A stretch of DNA of 64,000 nt from Cepaea nemoralis (GCA_014155875.1 JACEFZ010015069.1:1-64000); one strand, 5' to 3'; shown: positions 26,501-39,164, counted from the first letter of the stretch. Notes: generated by a model not told the origin, from the sequence alone. Translations and numbers: made by a program.

Positions 26501-29500
26501 GTTTATGTTCTGTAGTTTGTGATTAGTTTTAATAAGACAGTTTATGGTTCAAGTAGTTTTGTGATTTACTAAGACAGTTTATGTCAGTAGTTTGTGATTG
26601 GACTAAGACAGTTTATGTTCAGTAGTTTGTGATTGACTAAGACAGCTTATGTTCAGTAGTTTGTGATTTACTAAGGAAGTCTTATGTTCAGTAGTTTGTG
26701 ATTTACTAAGAACAGTTTATGTTCAGTAGTTTGTGATTTACTAAAGACAGTTTATGTTCATATTTTGTGATTTACTAAGACAGTTTATGTTCAGTAGTTT
26801 GTGATTTACTAAGACAGTTTATGTTCAGTAGTTTGTGATTTACTAAGACAGTTTATGTTCAGTAGTTTGTGGTTTACTAAGACATTTTATGTTCAGTAGT
26901 TTGGGTTTACTAAGACAGGTTATGTTCAGTAGTTTGTGGTTTACTAGGGACAGTTTATGTTCAGTAGTTTGTGGTTTACTAGGCAGTTTATGTTCAGTAG
27001 TTTGTGGTTTACTAGGACAGTTTTTATGTTCAGTAGTTTTTGTGGTTACTAAGACAGTTTATGTCAGTAGTTTGTGGTTTACTAAGACAGTTTATGTTCA
27101 GGTAGTTTGTGATTTACTAAGGACAGTTTATGTTCAGTAGTTTGTGATTTACTAAGACAGTTTATGTTCAGTAGTTTGTGATGACTAAGACAGCTTATGT
27201 TCAGTAGTTTGTGATTTACTAGGACAGTTTATGTTCAGTAGTTTGTGATTTACTAGGACAGTTTATGTTCAGTAGTTTGTGGATTTACTAAGACAGTTTA
27301 TGTTCAGTAGTTTGTGATTTACTAAGACAGTTTATGTTCAGTAGTTTGTGATTTACTAAGACAGGTTTATGTTCAGTAGTTTGTGGATTTACTAAGGACA
27401 GTTTATGTTCAGTAGTTTGTGATTTACTAAGGACAGTTTATGTTCAGTAGTTTGTGGATTTACTAAGACAGTTTATGTTCAGTAGTTTTGTGATTTACTA
27501 GGACAGTTTATGTTCAGTAGTTTGTGATTTACTAGGACAGTTTATGTTCAGTAGTTTGTGATTTACTAGGACAGTTTATGTTCAGTAGTTTGTGATTTAC
27601 TAGGAAGTTTATGTTCAGTAGTTTGTGATTTACTAAGACAGTTTATGTTCAGTAGTTTGTGATTTACTAAGACAGTTTATGTTCAGTAGTTTGTGTTTAC
27701 TAAGGACAGTTTATGTTCAGTAGTTTTGTGGTTTACTAGGACAGTTTATGTTCAGTAGTTTGTGTTTACTAAGACAGTTTATGTTCAGTAGTTTGTGGTT
27801 TACTAAGACAGTTTATGTTCAGTAGTTTGTGATTTACTAAGGACAGTTATGTTCAGTAGTTTGTGATTTACTAAGACAGTTTATGTTCAGTAGTTTGTGG
27901 TTTACTAAGACAGTTTATGTTCAGTAGTTTGTGATTTACTAAGACAGTTTATGTTCAGTAGTTTGTGATTTACTAAGACAGTTTATGTTCAGTAGTTTGT
28001 GGATTTACTAAGACAGTTTATGTTCAGTAGTTTGTGATTTACTAAGACAGTTTATGTTCAGTAGTTTGTGATTTACTAAGGACAGTTTATGTTCAGTAGT
28101 TTGTGATTTACTAAGACAGTTTATGTTCAGTAGTTTGTGATTTACTAAGACAGTTTATGTTCAGTAGTTTGTGATTTACTAAGACAGTTTATGTTCAGTA
28201 GTTTGTGATTTACTAAGACAGTTTATGTTCAGTAGTTTGTGGATTTACTAAGACAGTTTATGTTCAGTAGTTTGTGATTTACTAAGGACAGTTTATGTTC
28301 AGTAGTTTGTGGATTTACTAAGACAGTTTATGTTCAGTAGTTTGTGGTTTACTAAGACAGTTTATGTTCAGTAGTTTGTGGTTTACTAAGACAGTTTATG
28401 TTCAGTAGTTTGTGATTTACTAGACAGTTTATGTTCAGTAGTTTGTGTTTACTAAGACAGTTTATGTTCAGTAGTTTGTGATTTACTAAGACAGTTTATG
28501 TTCAGTAGTTTGTGGATTTACTAAGGACAGTTTATGTTCAGTAGTTTGTGGTTTACTAGGACAGTTTATGTTCAGTAGTTTGTGGATTTACTAAGGACAG
28601 TTTATGTTCAGTAGTTTGTGGTTTACTAAGACAGTTTATGTTCAGTAGTTTGTGGTTTACTAAGGACAGTTTATGTTCAGTAGTTTGTGGATTTACTAAG
28701 ACAGTTTATGTTCAGTAGTTTGTGATTTACTAAGACAGTTTATGTTCAGTAGTTTGTGATTTACTAAGACAGTTTATGTTCAGTAGTTTGTGATTTACTA
28801 AGACAGTTTATGTTCAGTAGTTTGTGGATTTACTAAGACAGTTTATGTTCAGTAGTTTGTGGTTTACTAAGACAGTTTATGTTCAGTAGTTTGTGATTTA
28901 CTAAGACAGTTTATGTTCAGTAGTTTGTGGATTTACTAAGGACAGTTTATGTTCAGTAGTTTGTGGTTTACTAAGACAGTTTATGTTCAGTAGTTTGTGA
29001 TTTACTAAGACAGTTTATGTTCAGTAGTTTGTGGTTTACTAAGACAGTTTATGTTCAGTAGTTTGTGGTTTACTAAGACAGTTTATGTTCAGTAGTTTGT
29101 GGATTTACTAAGACAGTTTATGTTCAGTAGTTTGTGAGTTTACTAAGACAGTTTATGTTCAGTAGTTTGTGGTTTACTAAGGACAGTTTATGTTCAGTAG
29201 TTTGTGGTTTACTAAGACAGTTTATGTTCAGTAGTTTGTGATTTACTAAGACAGTTTATGTTCAGTAGTTTGTGGTTTACTAGACAGTTTATGTTCAGTA
29301 GTTTGTGATTTACTAAGACAGTTTATGTTCAGTAGTTTGTGGATTTACTAAGACAGTTTATGTTCAGTAGTTTGTGGTTTACTAAGACAGTTTATGTTCA
29401 GTAGTTTGTGATTTACTAAGACAGTTTATGTTCAGTAGTTTGTGAGTTTACTAAGACAGTTTATGTTCAGTAGTTTGTGGTTTACTAAGACAGTTTATGT

Positions 29501-32500
29501 TCAGTAGTTTGTGATTTACTAAGACAGTTTATGTTCAGTAGTTTGTGATTTACTAAGACAGTTTATGTTCAGTAGTTTGTGGTTTACTAAGACAGTTTAT
29601 GTCAGTAGTTTGTGATTTACTAAGACAGTTTATGTTCAGTAGTTTGTGATTTACTAAGGACAGTTTATGTTCAGTAGTTTGTGGTTTACTAAGACAGTTT
29701 ATGTTCAGTAGTTTGTGGATTTACTAAGACAGTTTATGTTCAGTAGTTTGTGGTTTACTAAGACAGTTTATGTTCAGTAGTTTGTGGTTTACTAAGACAG
29801 TTTATGTTCAGTAGTTTGTGGTTTACTAGGACAGTTTATGTTCAGTAGTTTGTGGTTTACTAAGACAGTTTATGTTCAGTAGTTTGTGGTTTACTAAGGA
29901 CAGTTTATGTTCAGTAGTTTGTGTTTACTAAGGACAGTTTATGTTCAGTAGTTTGTGATTTACTAAGACAGTTTATGTTCAGTAGTTTGTGGTTTACTAA
30001 GACAGTTTATGTTCAGTAGTTTGTGGTTTACTAGGACAGTTTATGTTCAGTAGTTTGTGGTTTACTAGGACAGTTTATGTTCAGTAGTTTGTGGTTTACT
30101 AAGGACAGTTTATGTTCAGTAGTTTGTGGTTTACTAAGGACAGTTTATGTTCAGTAGTTTGTGGTTTACTAAGACAGTTTATGTTCAGTAGTTTGTGATT
30201 TACTAAGACAGTTTATGTTCAGTAGTTTGTGGATTTACTAGGACAGTTTATGTTCAGTAGTTTGTGGTTACTAAGACAGTTTATGTTCAGTAGTTTGTGG
30301 TTTACTAAGACAGTTTATGTTCAGTAGTTTGTGGTTTACTAAGACAGTTTATGTTCAGTAGTTTGTGATTTACTAAGACAGTTTATGTTCAGTAGTTTGT
30401 GGTTTACTAAGACAGTTTATGTTCAGTAGTTTGTGATTTTACTAAGACAGTTATGTTCAGTAGTTTGTGAGTTTACTAAGACAGTTTATGTTCAGTAGTT
30501 TGTGATTTACTAAGGACAGTTTATGTTCAGTAGTTTGTGGATTTACTAAGGACAGTTTATGTTCAGTAGTTTGTGGTTTACTAGACAGTTTATGTTCAGT
30601 AGTTTGTGATTTACTAGGACAGTTTATGTTCAGTAGTTTGTGATTTACTAGACAGTTTATGTTCAGTAGTTTGTGGTTTACTAGGACAGTTTATGTTCAG
30701 TAGTTTGTGGTTTACTAGGACAGTTTATGTTCAGTAGTTTGTGGTTTACTAGGACAGTTTATGTTCAGTAGTTTGTGGTTTACTAAGGACAGTTTATGTT
30801 CAGTAGTTTGTGGTTTACTAGGACAGTTTATGTTCAGTAGTTTGTGATTTACTAGGACAGTTTATGTTCAGTAGTTTGTGATTACTAGGACAGTTTATGT
30901 TCAGTAGTTTGTGGATTACTAAGGACAGTTTATGTTCAGTAGTTTGTGGTTTACTAGACAGTTTATGTTCAGTAGTTTGTGGTTTACTAAGGACAGTTTA
31001 TGTTCAGTAGTTTGTGGTTTACAAGGACAGTTTATGTTCAGTAGTTTGTGGTTTACTAGGACAGTTTATGTTCAGTAGTTTGTGGTTTACTAGGACAGTT
31101 TATGTTCAGTAGTTTGTGATTTACTAGGACAGTTTATGTTCAGTAGTTTGTGGTTACTAGGACAGTTTATGTTCAGTAGTTTGTGGTTTACTAAGGACAA
31201 GTTTATGTTCAGTAGTTTGTGGTTTACTAGGACAGTTTATGTTCAGTAGTTTGTGGTTTACCTAGGACAGTTTATGTTCAGTAGTTTGTGATTTACTAGA
31301 CAGTTTATGTTCAGTAGTTTGTGGTTTACTAAGACAGTTTATGTTCAGTAGTTTGTGGTTTACTAGGACAGTTTATGTTCAGTAGTTTGTGGATTTACTA
31401 AGGACAGTTTATGTTCAGTAGTTTGTGGTTTACTAAGGACAGTTTATGTTCAGTAGTTTGTGATTTACTAGGACAGTTTATGTTCAGTAGTTTGTGGTTT
31501 ACTAAGACAGTTTATGTTCAGAGTTTGTGGTTTACTGAGGACAGTTTATGTTCAGTAGTTTGTGGTTTACTAGGACAGTTTATGTTCAGTAGTTTGTGGT
31601 TTACTAGGACAGTTTATGTTCAGTAGTTTGTGGTTTACTAGGACAGTTTATGTTCAGTAGTTTGTGGTTTACTAGGACAGTTTATGTTCAGTAGTTTGTG
31701 GTTTACTAGGGTAGTTTAAGTTCAGAAGTGTGTGGTTTACTAGGGCAGTTTATGTTCAGTAATTTGTGATTTACTAAGACAGTTTATGTTCAGTAGGTTT
31801 GTGGTTTACTAAGACAGTTTATGTTCAGTAGTTTGTGGTTTACTAAGACAGTTTATGTTCAGTAGTTTGTGATTTACTAAGACAGTTTATGTTCAGTAGT
31901 TTGTGGTTTACTAAGACAGTTTATGTTCAGTAGTCTGTGATTGACTAAGACAGCTTATGTCCCGTAGTTTGTGATTTACTAAGACAGTTTATGTTCAGTA
32001 GTTTGTGATTTACTAAGACAGTTTATGTTCAGTAGTTTGTGATTTACTAGGATAGTTTACTTTCAGTAGTTTGTGGTTTAGTAAGACAGTTTATGTTCAG
32101 TAGTTTGTGGTTTACTAAGACAGTTTATGTTCAGTAGTTTGTGGTTTACTAAGACAGATGATGTTCAGTAGTTTGTGGTTTACTAGGACTGTTTACTTTG
32201 AGTAGTTTGTGGTTTACTAAGACAGTTTATGTTCAGTAGTTTGTGGTTCACTAAGACAGTTTATGTTCAGTAGTTTATGGTTTACTAGGACAGTTTATGA
32301 TCAGTAGTTTGTGATTTACTAGGACTGTTTACTTTCAGTAGTTTGTGGTTTACTAAGACAGTTTATGTTCAGTAGTTTGTGGTTTACTAAGACAGTTTAT
32401 GTTCAGTAGTTTGTGGTTTACTAAGACAGTTTATGTTCAGTAGTTTGTGGTTTACTAGGACAGTTTATGTTCAGTAGTTTGTGGTTTACTAAGACAGTTT

Positions 32501-33335
32501 ATGTTCAGTAGTTTGTGGTTTACTTAGACAGTTTATGTTCAGTAGTTTGTGGTTTACTAAGACAGTTTATGTTCAGGAGTTTGTGATTTACTAGGACAGT
32601 TTATGTTCATTAGTTTGTGATTTACTAGGACTGTTGACTTTCAGTAGTTTGTGATTTACTAGGACAGGTTATGTTCAGTAGTTTATGATTTACTAGGACT
32701 GTTTACTTTCAGTAGTTTGTGATTTACTAGGACTGTTGACTTTCAGTAGTTTGTGGTTGACTAAGACAGTTTATGTTCAGGAGTTTGTGATTTACTAGGA
32801 CAGTTTATGTTCATTAGTTTGTGATTTACTAGGACTGTTGACTTTCAGTAGTTTGTGATTTACTAGGACACTTTTCGTTCAGGAGTTTGTGATTTACTAG
32901 GACACTTTTCGTTCAGGAGTTTGTGATTTACTATCACAGTTTATGTTCAGTAGTTTGTTATTTACTAGGACAGTTTATGTTCAGTAGTTTGTGATTTACT
33001 AGGACTGTTTACTTTCAGTAGTTGTGATTTACTAGGACACTTTTCGTTCAGGAGATTGTGATTGACTAGGACAATTTACGTTCATTAGTTTGTGATTTAC
33101 TAGGACAGTTGAAGTTCAGTAGTTTGTGATTTACTAGGACAGTTGACGTTGAGTAGTTTGTGATTTACTAGTACAGATGACGTTCAGTAGTTTGTGATTC
33201 ATTAGGACAGTTGAAGTTCAGTAGTTTATGATTTACTAGGATAGTTGAAGTTCATTAGTTTTATGATTTACTAGGACAGATTATATTCAGTAATTTGTTA
33301 TTGACTAGGACAGATTATGTTCAGTACGTTGTCAT
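11541..33335 (+). repeat. 34-bp satellite array, block 3 (main block)
   Basis: About 21.8 kb of 34-bp monomers, on the order of 640 copies, all in the same orientation. The interior (about 12.5-24.7 kb and 27-32 kb) is highly homogeneous, with a small set of recurring alleles and 35-bp forms (ACTAAGGA, GTGGATTT). Both margins (11,541-11,760 and about 32,600-33,335) are diverged and share rare variants such as CAGTTGAAGTTCAG and CAGTTGACGTT. About 24,740-26,300 is rich in deletions. The array lies upstream of, and in the same orientation as, the host gene's EGF exon. If the gene extends further left, the array is intronic. Confidence 0.97.
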
Positions 33336-33608
33336 TGCTTCCAGAACGATCGACGCTCATACCAATAACAATGTTAACAATCAACACTAGGCGGCGGTCT
33401 ACCAAAACGTCTGCAATTGATTTCGACGCGGTTTGTGGGATTTAAAATCGCGTACACAACTCTTCGCCGCGGAGACCGACTGATAATGATAAGTATGATG
33501 AAGTTAATGATGAATGTGCTGCGGATGACACGACCAATATGTTGATGTAAAGATATAACATGAATATGATACAAGTAATGTTGATGATGTTGATGATGAT
33601 TATCTTAG
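33336..33608. other. Presumed intron 5' of the EGF exon
   Basis: Unique sequence with GATGATG-rich stretches, ending in a splice-acceptor-like TTATCTTAG at 33,600-33,608. No gene is seen. Confidence 0.5.
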
Positions 33609-33752
33609 TTGACGAGCAAAATTGCACCGAGAGATGGTTTGGAGAGAATTGTAGTTACCTGTGCCACTGTAGTCCAGCCGTCTGTAACTACAACGGGGTA
33701 TGTCGAGCTGGGACGTGTGAAAACGCACATTTTGGCCCTGGCTGTCAGTATG
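33609..33752 (+). CDS. Host gene exon 1 (first visible): EGF-like domain
   Basis: A 144-bp exon (48 codons) in phase 1 at both ends. The acceptor is ...CTTAG and the donor is G|GTTCGT. The translation has eight cysteines with the pattern NC...ENC..LCHC...VC...GVC..GTC...GPGCQY, as in eight-cysteine EGF-like (MEGF/laminin-type) repeats of extracellular proteins. Splicing to the next exon gives ...CQY-VDLL..., which matches how I recall molluscan EGF plus F5/8C receptors continuing. The domain would be extracellular and disulfide-bonded. Earlier exons, including any signal peptide, lie outside the window or beyond the satellite. I do not know the gene's name; molluscan proteins of this architecture are annotated variously as MEGF10-like or as receptor tyrosine phosphatase ectodomains. 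Confidence 0.85.
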
Positions 33753-35620
33753 GTTCGTATGTTTTGTTCTTCCTAACTGTGTAATGGATATACGGGGTGT
33801 TTGTAAAGTCTCACTACACTTTATATGTAGAACGCATTTGAAAAACGAAGTACATGGCGTCATCAAATAAGTGTGCTAGACATTCATTAAATTTGTTACA
33901 ATAGTCCCTGCTATGGTCTACAGCGGTTTTGGGGAAGTTCACTGGCATATATCGATGGATGAGAAAGCAATCATTATAATACCCGTATAATGAAAGAGAG
34001 CCCATTGGCAGGCTATTGATAAGAAGGCATATTGGCAGTTATATTAAAATGGAAGAAAGGGCAGTGGCATACATGGGGTCCTCTAACTTAAGTTTGGGGA
34101 CCACACACTATAACCCACAGACGAGTTTGGAGCACATTGGCACTTAATTGCCCGCAGTTATGACAGTACTTGAATTATACACGAATTATTGCAACAAAGA
34201 ATGCCAACTGCAAGCTTTATCTAAGACAAAATCAAAGGAAGTTATTTTCAACTTGGACAGACAGAGACCTTCTTTGTGAAATGTGTAACAACACACAGGT
34301 AAACCTCATTACGCCATGTCGAAAAAGTAAAAATGGAGATTATAAATTAACGATATGTATATCTTGCGTTTGTTAAACAGTACTATTTCTGCGACGATTA
34401 CATGTGAACAGAGATAAACATTTCAAGGAAATTACTATTAACTTAATGTATCAAGGGAATTGCCAGAAACCAGAATCAGCTAAACTGGACAATAAACGTT
34501 GATAAGATGCATTGGTCAGCTGCGGCAGATTTCTAGGAGATCCCAACTAACGCGAAACCATGTGACGGAGATTCCCTATCGTTAGTCATGCGTGGACAGT
34601 TCAGAGTTGAGTCAGGACGTGTCAAATTGAAGCATCGAAAACTGTGTTGTGAAATATAGACTTTTAGAACTGAAGCTTTTGGAGTGTAAGCAGTGACAGT
34701 GTTAATCACAGAGGACTTGTGTTAATTGCGTTAATTCGGACTGTGTGATAGATCTTAGCTCCGTATCTACTGGAAATATATTTATTTACAAGCGAATAGT
34801 GTGGTTAACGTTTGTATTTCAACAGACAAAAACATTGAATTAATGTAAGTCTGCAACGTTGATCAGGCTGTTCGTTCAAAAAAAAAAAAAAAAAAAATAA
34901 AGTACATTTGTTATTTTCATTCTAAGAGTCATAGTTTGATATTTATTTTCAATATTGCCATACTTCGCACCATTAAGAACAACTTAATCAGTCAATGATT
35001 CTTAGATCACAAATACAATTTCTTTCATTCCATTTATCGTATGTAAATATTAGAGACACAAAAATCAGTCACTCGGTCATTCATTCGTGACTATTTGTGG
35101 TATAGTCTGCTGTTTTTACAAGTTAGAAAATAATTAGAAAAGCAAGCGGAAGTACATAGCTAATGTGTTTAAACGATGTAGCAGCACACACTTTTCTTGT
35201 AAGCACACGCTTAGATTACACTGTTCAGGATGCTTTGGATTACTCTGCTGTCGTCTATCTAAAACAGTCTGTTACTAAGTTAAAATGTTCGAACAATTCA
35301 CTGCGTTTATCTAACTAGTATATGTTAGCGCTGGTACTACCGGATGTTACCGAAAGCTGGAATACGGCAAGTCTATACATATATGTAGTACTGTTCTTTT
35401 AGAACTTGTTCGTGAGAATGGTAATAACGGTTTAAGATCACTGTACTTTCACATTCTGGTTGTTCATTTACTCGACACATTCACAAGTTAAAAATGTCTT
35501 TCGAATAAATCAAAGGCATTAGTCCATATCACAGTAACTAATTTTTCACAGCGTTATTTGTATAACTGAATATTATCTGCTGGAATGTGATACTTGTCTG
35601 AGCGCCGTAGGTAAAAAGTT
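33753..35620. other. Intron, mostly unassigned
   Basis: AT-rich sequence without a supportable gene. An A-run at 34,878-34,898 is present. The lower part may contain non-coding or LTR sequence of the minus-strand gypsy-type element, since its RNase H frame ends at 35,621, but I could not define LTR ends, a polypurine tract or a primer-binding site. Confidence 0.5.
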
Positions 35621-37545
35621 TTAATCATTGCGCCCAAACGTCGTTAAACTGTCGCTGAACGTATCAAGTAGACTTATTGAGAGTAGGTCTGCAATGGTAT
35701 TATCTGTCTCGCTGATGTGTCGTATTTCAAAGCTGTAGTTCTGCAGTAGTAACGTCCATCTATCCATTCTGTGGTTTGTTGGTATTCCTTTTGTTATGAC
35801 GGTTAATGGATTGTTATCTGTCTCAACAATGAAATGTTTGCCAAGCAAATACTTAGATAATTTAGAAATAGAATAAATTAATGCGAGGCCTTCCAACTCT
35901 GGTGTAGACCATTTGCGTTCTCTTGGTGACAACTTACGGCTCACATAATACACTGGATGTAGAATGTCATGATAGGCCTGTAGCAAAACTCCAGCTACAC
36001 CTATAGTGCTCGCGTCAGTCCTTAATCTGAAAGGAATGTCCAGATTTGGCAATTTTAATATCGGATTGGAAGAAAAATATGACAATACTTTTGTAAAGGC
36101 AGGTCTCAGGCCCTCTCTGTCTACAATTCTATTAGGTTGGTTTTTTTGTTAACAGATTTGTAAAAATTTCTGTCAAACTAGAGAAGTTAGGTATGAATCG
36201 TCTATAATAATTAAACAATCCTAACATACTTGTTCCTTCCTTTTTAGTAGTAGGAAGTGATAATTTCAGAATTCTAGATACAATATTGTCATCAGTGGTA
36301 ATATATCCATCACAAATTTTGTAGCCTAAAAAAGTAATCTCATGATAGGCAATTTCAACTTTTGCTGGCTTTACTGTCAGGCCATGTTGCCTGATGTGTT
36401 CAAAAGTTTGTCGTATCGTCGCTAGGTGTTCTGTCAATGTCCTGTTGTGTACACATATGTCGTCCATATATGACAGCATATTGGGTATGTCTGTTATTAA
36501 CAGTCTTGTCATTCTAACAAATGTCGCTGGCGCATTGACTAGTCCAAATAGAAGTTTACACCATTCGGATAGTCCCCAAGGTGTTGCAAATGCTTTCAAG
36601 TGGATATCGTCCTCAGTTATGGGTATTTGCCAGTACCCTTTTGGCATGTCGTGTTTCGTGAAGTATTTGGCATCTGTCATTTCTGTCAGTATGTCCTCAC
36701 AGTTAGACTTTGGTTCTGAATCTAATTGCGTTACTGCGTTGAGTTTACGATAATTAACGCATAGGCGTATTGAATCGTCCTTTTTTCTAACAATCACCAT
36801 TGGAGAACAATATTGTGATTGTGATCTCGTAATAATTTAGTTTTTCTCAAGGTCTAAGATTTCTTTGTGTAATTTGTCTTTGTAATGTATTGGTATTGAA
36901 TGAGGTCTGCATTTTATTGGGTCTTGAGTTGTCAGTATGATCTGGTGTTCCACTAGATCCGTCTGTCCTTGATGGTTGGAGAAAATAGTTCTATAGTTTT
37001 GTAACAGCTGTATGCAGTTGTCTGTCTCAGTCTGAGAGAGATTGGGAGATAGTTTAATGTCTTTCAGTGTGTCTGTTGTATTGAGTGATGGGACTGGTAT
37101 TTCGTCTGTATCTTCTAGGTCTGTGTGGTCTACTATGGTTGTGCTGCTGTCTCGTCTTGGTCTTCGTCTCTGTTATGGTAGGGTTTCAACATGTTAATGT
37201 GGATTATTTTGTTTTTGTTATTTATTTCAACTTCGTAGTCTACTGTTGAAATTTTTCTTAGTATTCTTTGGTTAATGTACATGATTTCATGATTCTGTCA
37301 CGTAATGTTGTAACATGCTAGTATGCTGACACTGGTTTTTGTTCATTGTTCAATTCAGTTAACAAATTCTTATAAACTGCTAAAAGGCCACTTGGTCTGG
37401 CTCCATATACTAACTCGAAAGGTGAAAACCCTGTGCTAGAGTGAGGCACTTCTCGATAGGCGAAAAGTGTAGCAGGTAAAAAGGTATCCCAGTCATTTGG
37501 ACATTCTTGGATGACGTTTGCTAATATGTGTTTCTTCAACGGCAC
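35621..37545 (-). pseudogene. Ty3/gypsy-type pol fragment: integrase C-terminus - RT - RNase H
   Basis: Read on the minus strand, the order is an integrase C-terminal part (about 37,545-37,190), the RT (about 36,980-36,132) and RNase H (about 36,125-35,621). The integrase part has CPNDWDTFLPATLFAYRE, STGFSPFELVYGARPSG and, after a frame break, HINMLKPYHNRD. The RT has VIVRKKDDSIRLCVNYRKLN, KGYWQIPI, LFGLVNAPATF, the catalytic SYMDD, and NYYRRFIPNF. The RNase H has RTDAS, SRKLSPRERKW, PELE and VETDN. Breaks include stops near 37,318 and 36,838 and a one-base shift at an A7 run near 36,140 that separates RT from RNase H. The 5' part (gag, protease, most of integrase) is missing and no LTRs were identified, so the copy is dead. 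It lies antisense in a host-gene intron. Confidence 0.88.
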
Positions 37546-37659
37546 GCATAATTTCTTGTGATGACCCCCCTTCCGTGCCACGACACAAGCCTGTTCAGAA
37601 CGTTCTTTCACTGTCTTCCTCTCTCTAGCATTCCCAAAACAATTATTTCCGGTTCTCAA

Positions 37660-39164
37660 AACATGTTATAATGTTTGTCTTCACTATTGAAGAATGAGCT
37701 CTACACAGTATAAATGAAGCTTAGGATGAGGGGGGAAATGATGATGCGGCTGATGCTGTCTGGGGTGTGAAAATCGTGGGAAATATTTTTGGAAAATCTA
37801 TGTCGGGGAAAGTCGGTGAAATATTGTTTGGTGGCTGTGTGGAAAAAAAAAATGTGGGTCGTGGTGGGAAAAACATATTAATTGGAAACGCGGGGCTGTG
37901 TGGGGAAAAAGTGTGTATTTGAAAAGCGTAAAATATAAAGTAATTAAGGTATTAAGTGAGGACTTATACTAGTGGTCTGTAGAGGTGTAGGCTTTGTGTA
38001 TGGATACTGAGTCTGATGAAATAAAGTAAAAGTGTCTAGTTCGTCATGCGTCGAAGTACACTTGTTCCTGCAGCGAGGTGCTTTCGGCAATTGGAGGTGG
38101 CAGGTTTGAATCCCCGGTCTGTAACTATAGCTTTTCAAATCTTATGTTGTCTAGTGCGTTCTCTAGTCTCTACTTCTTTCTTCTCTTTCTGTGATCGCCA
38201 AACAAATGTGTTAATTTATAGTAGTGGAAATAGCATATGGGTTGTTCATAAATGAAAATCTAAAATGTGAGCGTGAGTTGATAAGAAGGTGGTTGCGGTT
38301 AGATAGTCTGGGACTCGAACCGGTGTTAGAAAAACAACTATTGGTGATGATCACAGGGTGGTCAAGCAGTTGTCAAGCAGTGGTCAAGCAGTGGTTGCCA
38401 TACACCTGGATCAGTCTATGGATTATTAAGTACAGGTGGCTTAGAGTCTTGCACAGTCCAATGACAAGACGTGAACAGCGAGAGGATTTTAAGACACACT
38501 TTGCACGGCATTAGTTACAAAAGAATGAAAAGTGTGCAAGACGTTTTGGCGCAAGAACAAAACATTACCGTAGATCAGTTAGACTTGAGCTGGCGTCCAC
38601 GTCGGACATGGTTTCTTGTCACTAGAGCATGGCTAATATTACAAAGACTTATTGAATAAATTGTTCCTCACTTGACACTGTACGCTTTATGCTTGGTCTA
38701 TTCTGGTCTATATAACTGTAATATATTCGTCATCTGTTTTTCATGTGTCTAGATATTTGAATTCTTCCACTTGCCCGGAAATAACATAACATTCTTTAAT
38801 TCTATATTGCACAATTCCATGTATGCTTTCCAAATTCCTTGTAAATTATGTCACTACAAATTTTTTAATGTTTTTTTTCCCGATGGATCACCGTTACAGC
38901 ATTATCTCATCTTACCTCATCTCATCTCATCCCATCTCATCCCATCTCATCTTGTTCCCTTGTACCTTGTGGTATCGAGGTGAAGCATAAACAGCGGGGG
39001 TTCCCGTTTATGATCTTCATATATCGAGATTCTCGTGGACTCTATTGTCCCCTCTTTCTATCTTTTACGTGTTCGCATCTTCCTCTGCTTCCATCTGATC
39101 TGTGCATCACTGCTTGTTGTGGTATACTATCAGTTGGTAACTGGTTCTGTTCTATATTTTTCAG
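37660..39164. other. Intron, no gene recognised
   Basis: G-rich low-complexity stretches occur at 37,720-37,930 and a CATCT-type repeat at about 38,900-38,955. Two isolated tRNA B-box-like strings (near 38,105 on +, near 38,320 on -) may be SINE debris. Short open frames here resemble nothing I know. The region ends in the acceptor TATTTTTCAG at 39,155-39,164. Confidence 0.5.

Noticed and set aside
34878..34898. Poly(A) run taken as a retroposed tail
   Set aside because: No identifiable element body upstream and no target-site duplication found.
35621..37545. Copia-type (Ty1) element from the integrase-RT-RNase H order
   Set aside because: The RT, RNase H and integrase motifs are gypsy-type, so order alone does not make it copia.
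38060..38340. tRNA gene(s) from B-box-like strings
   Set aside because: GGTTTGAATCC on + and GGTTCGAGTCC on - lack a matching A box and cloverleaf. At most SINE debris.
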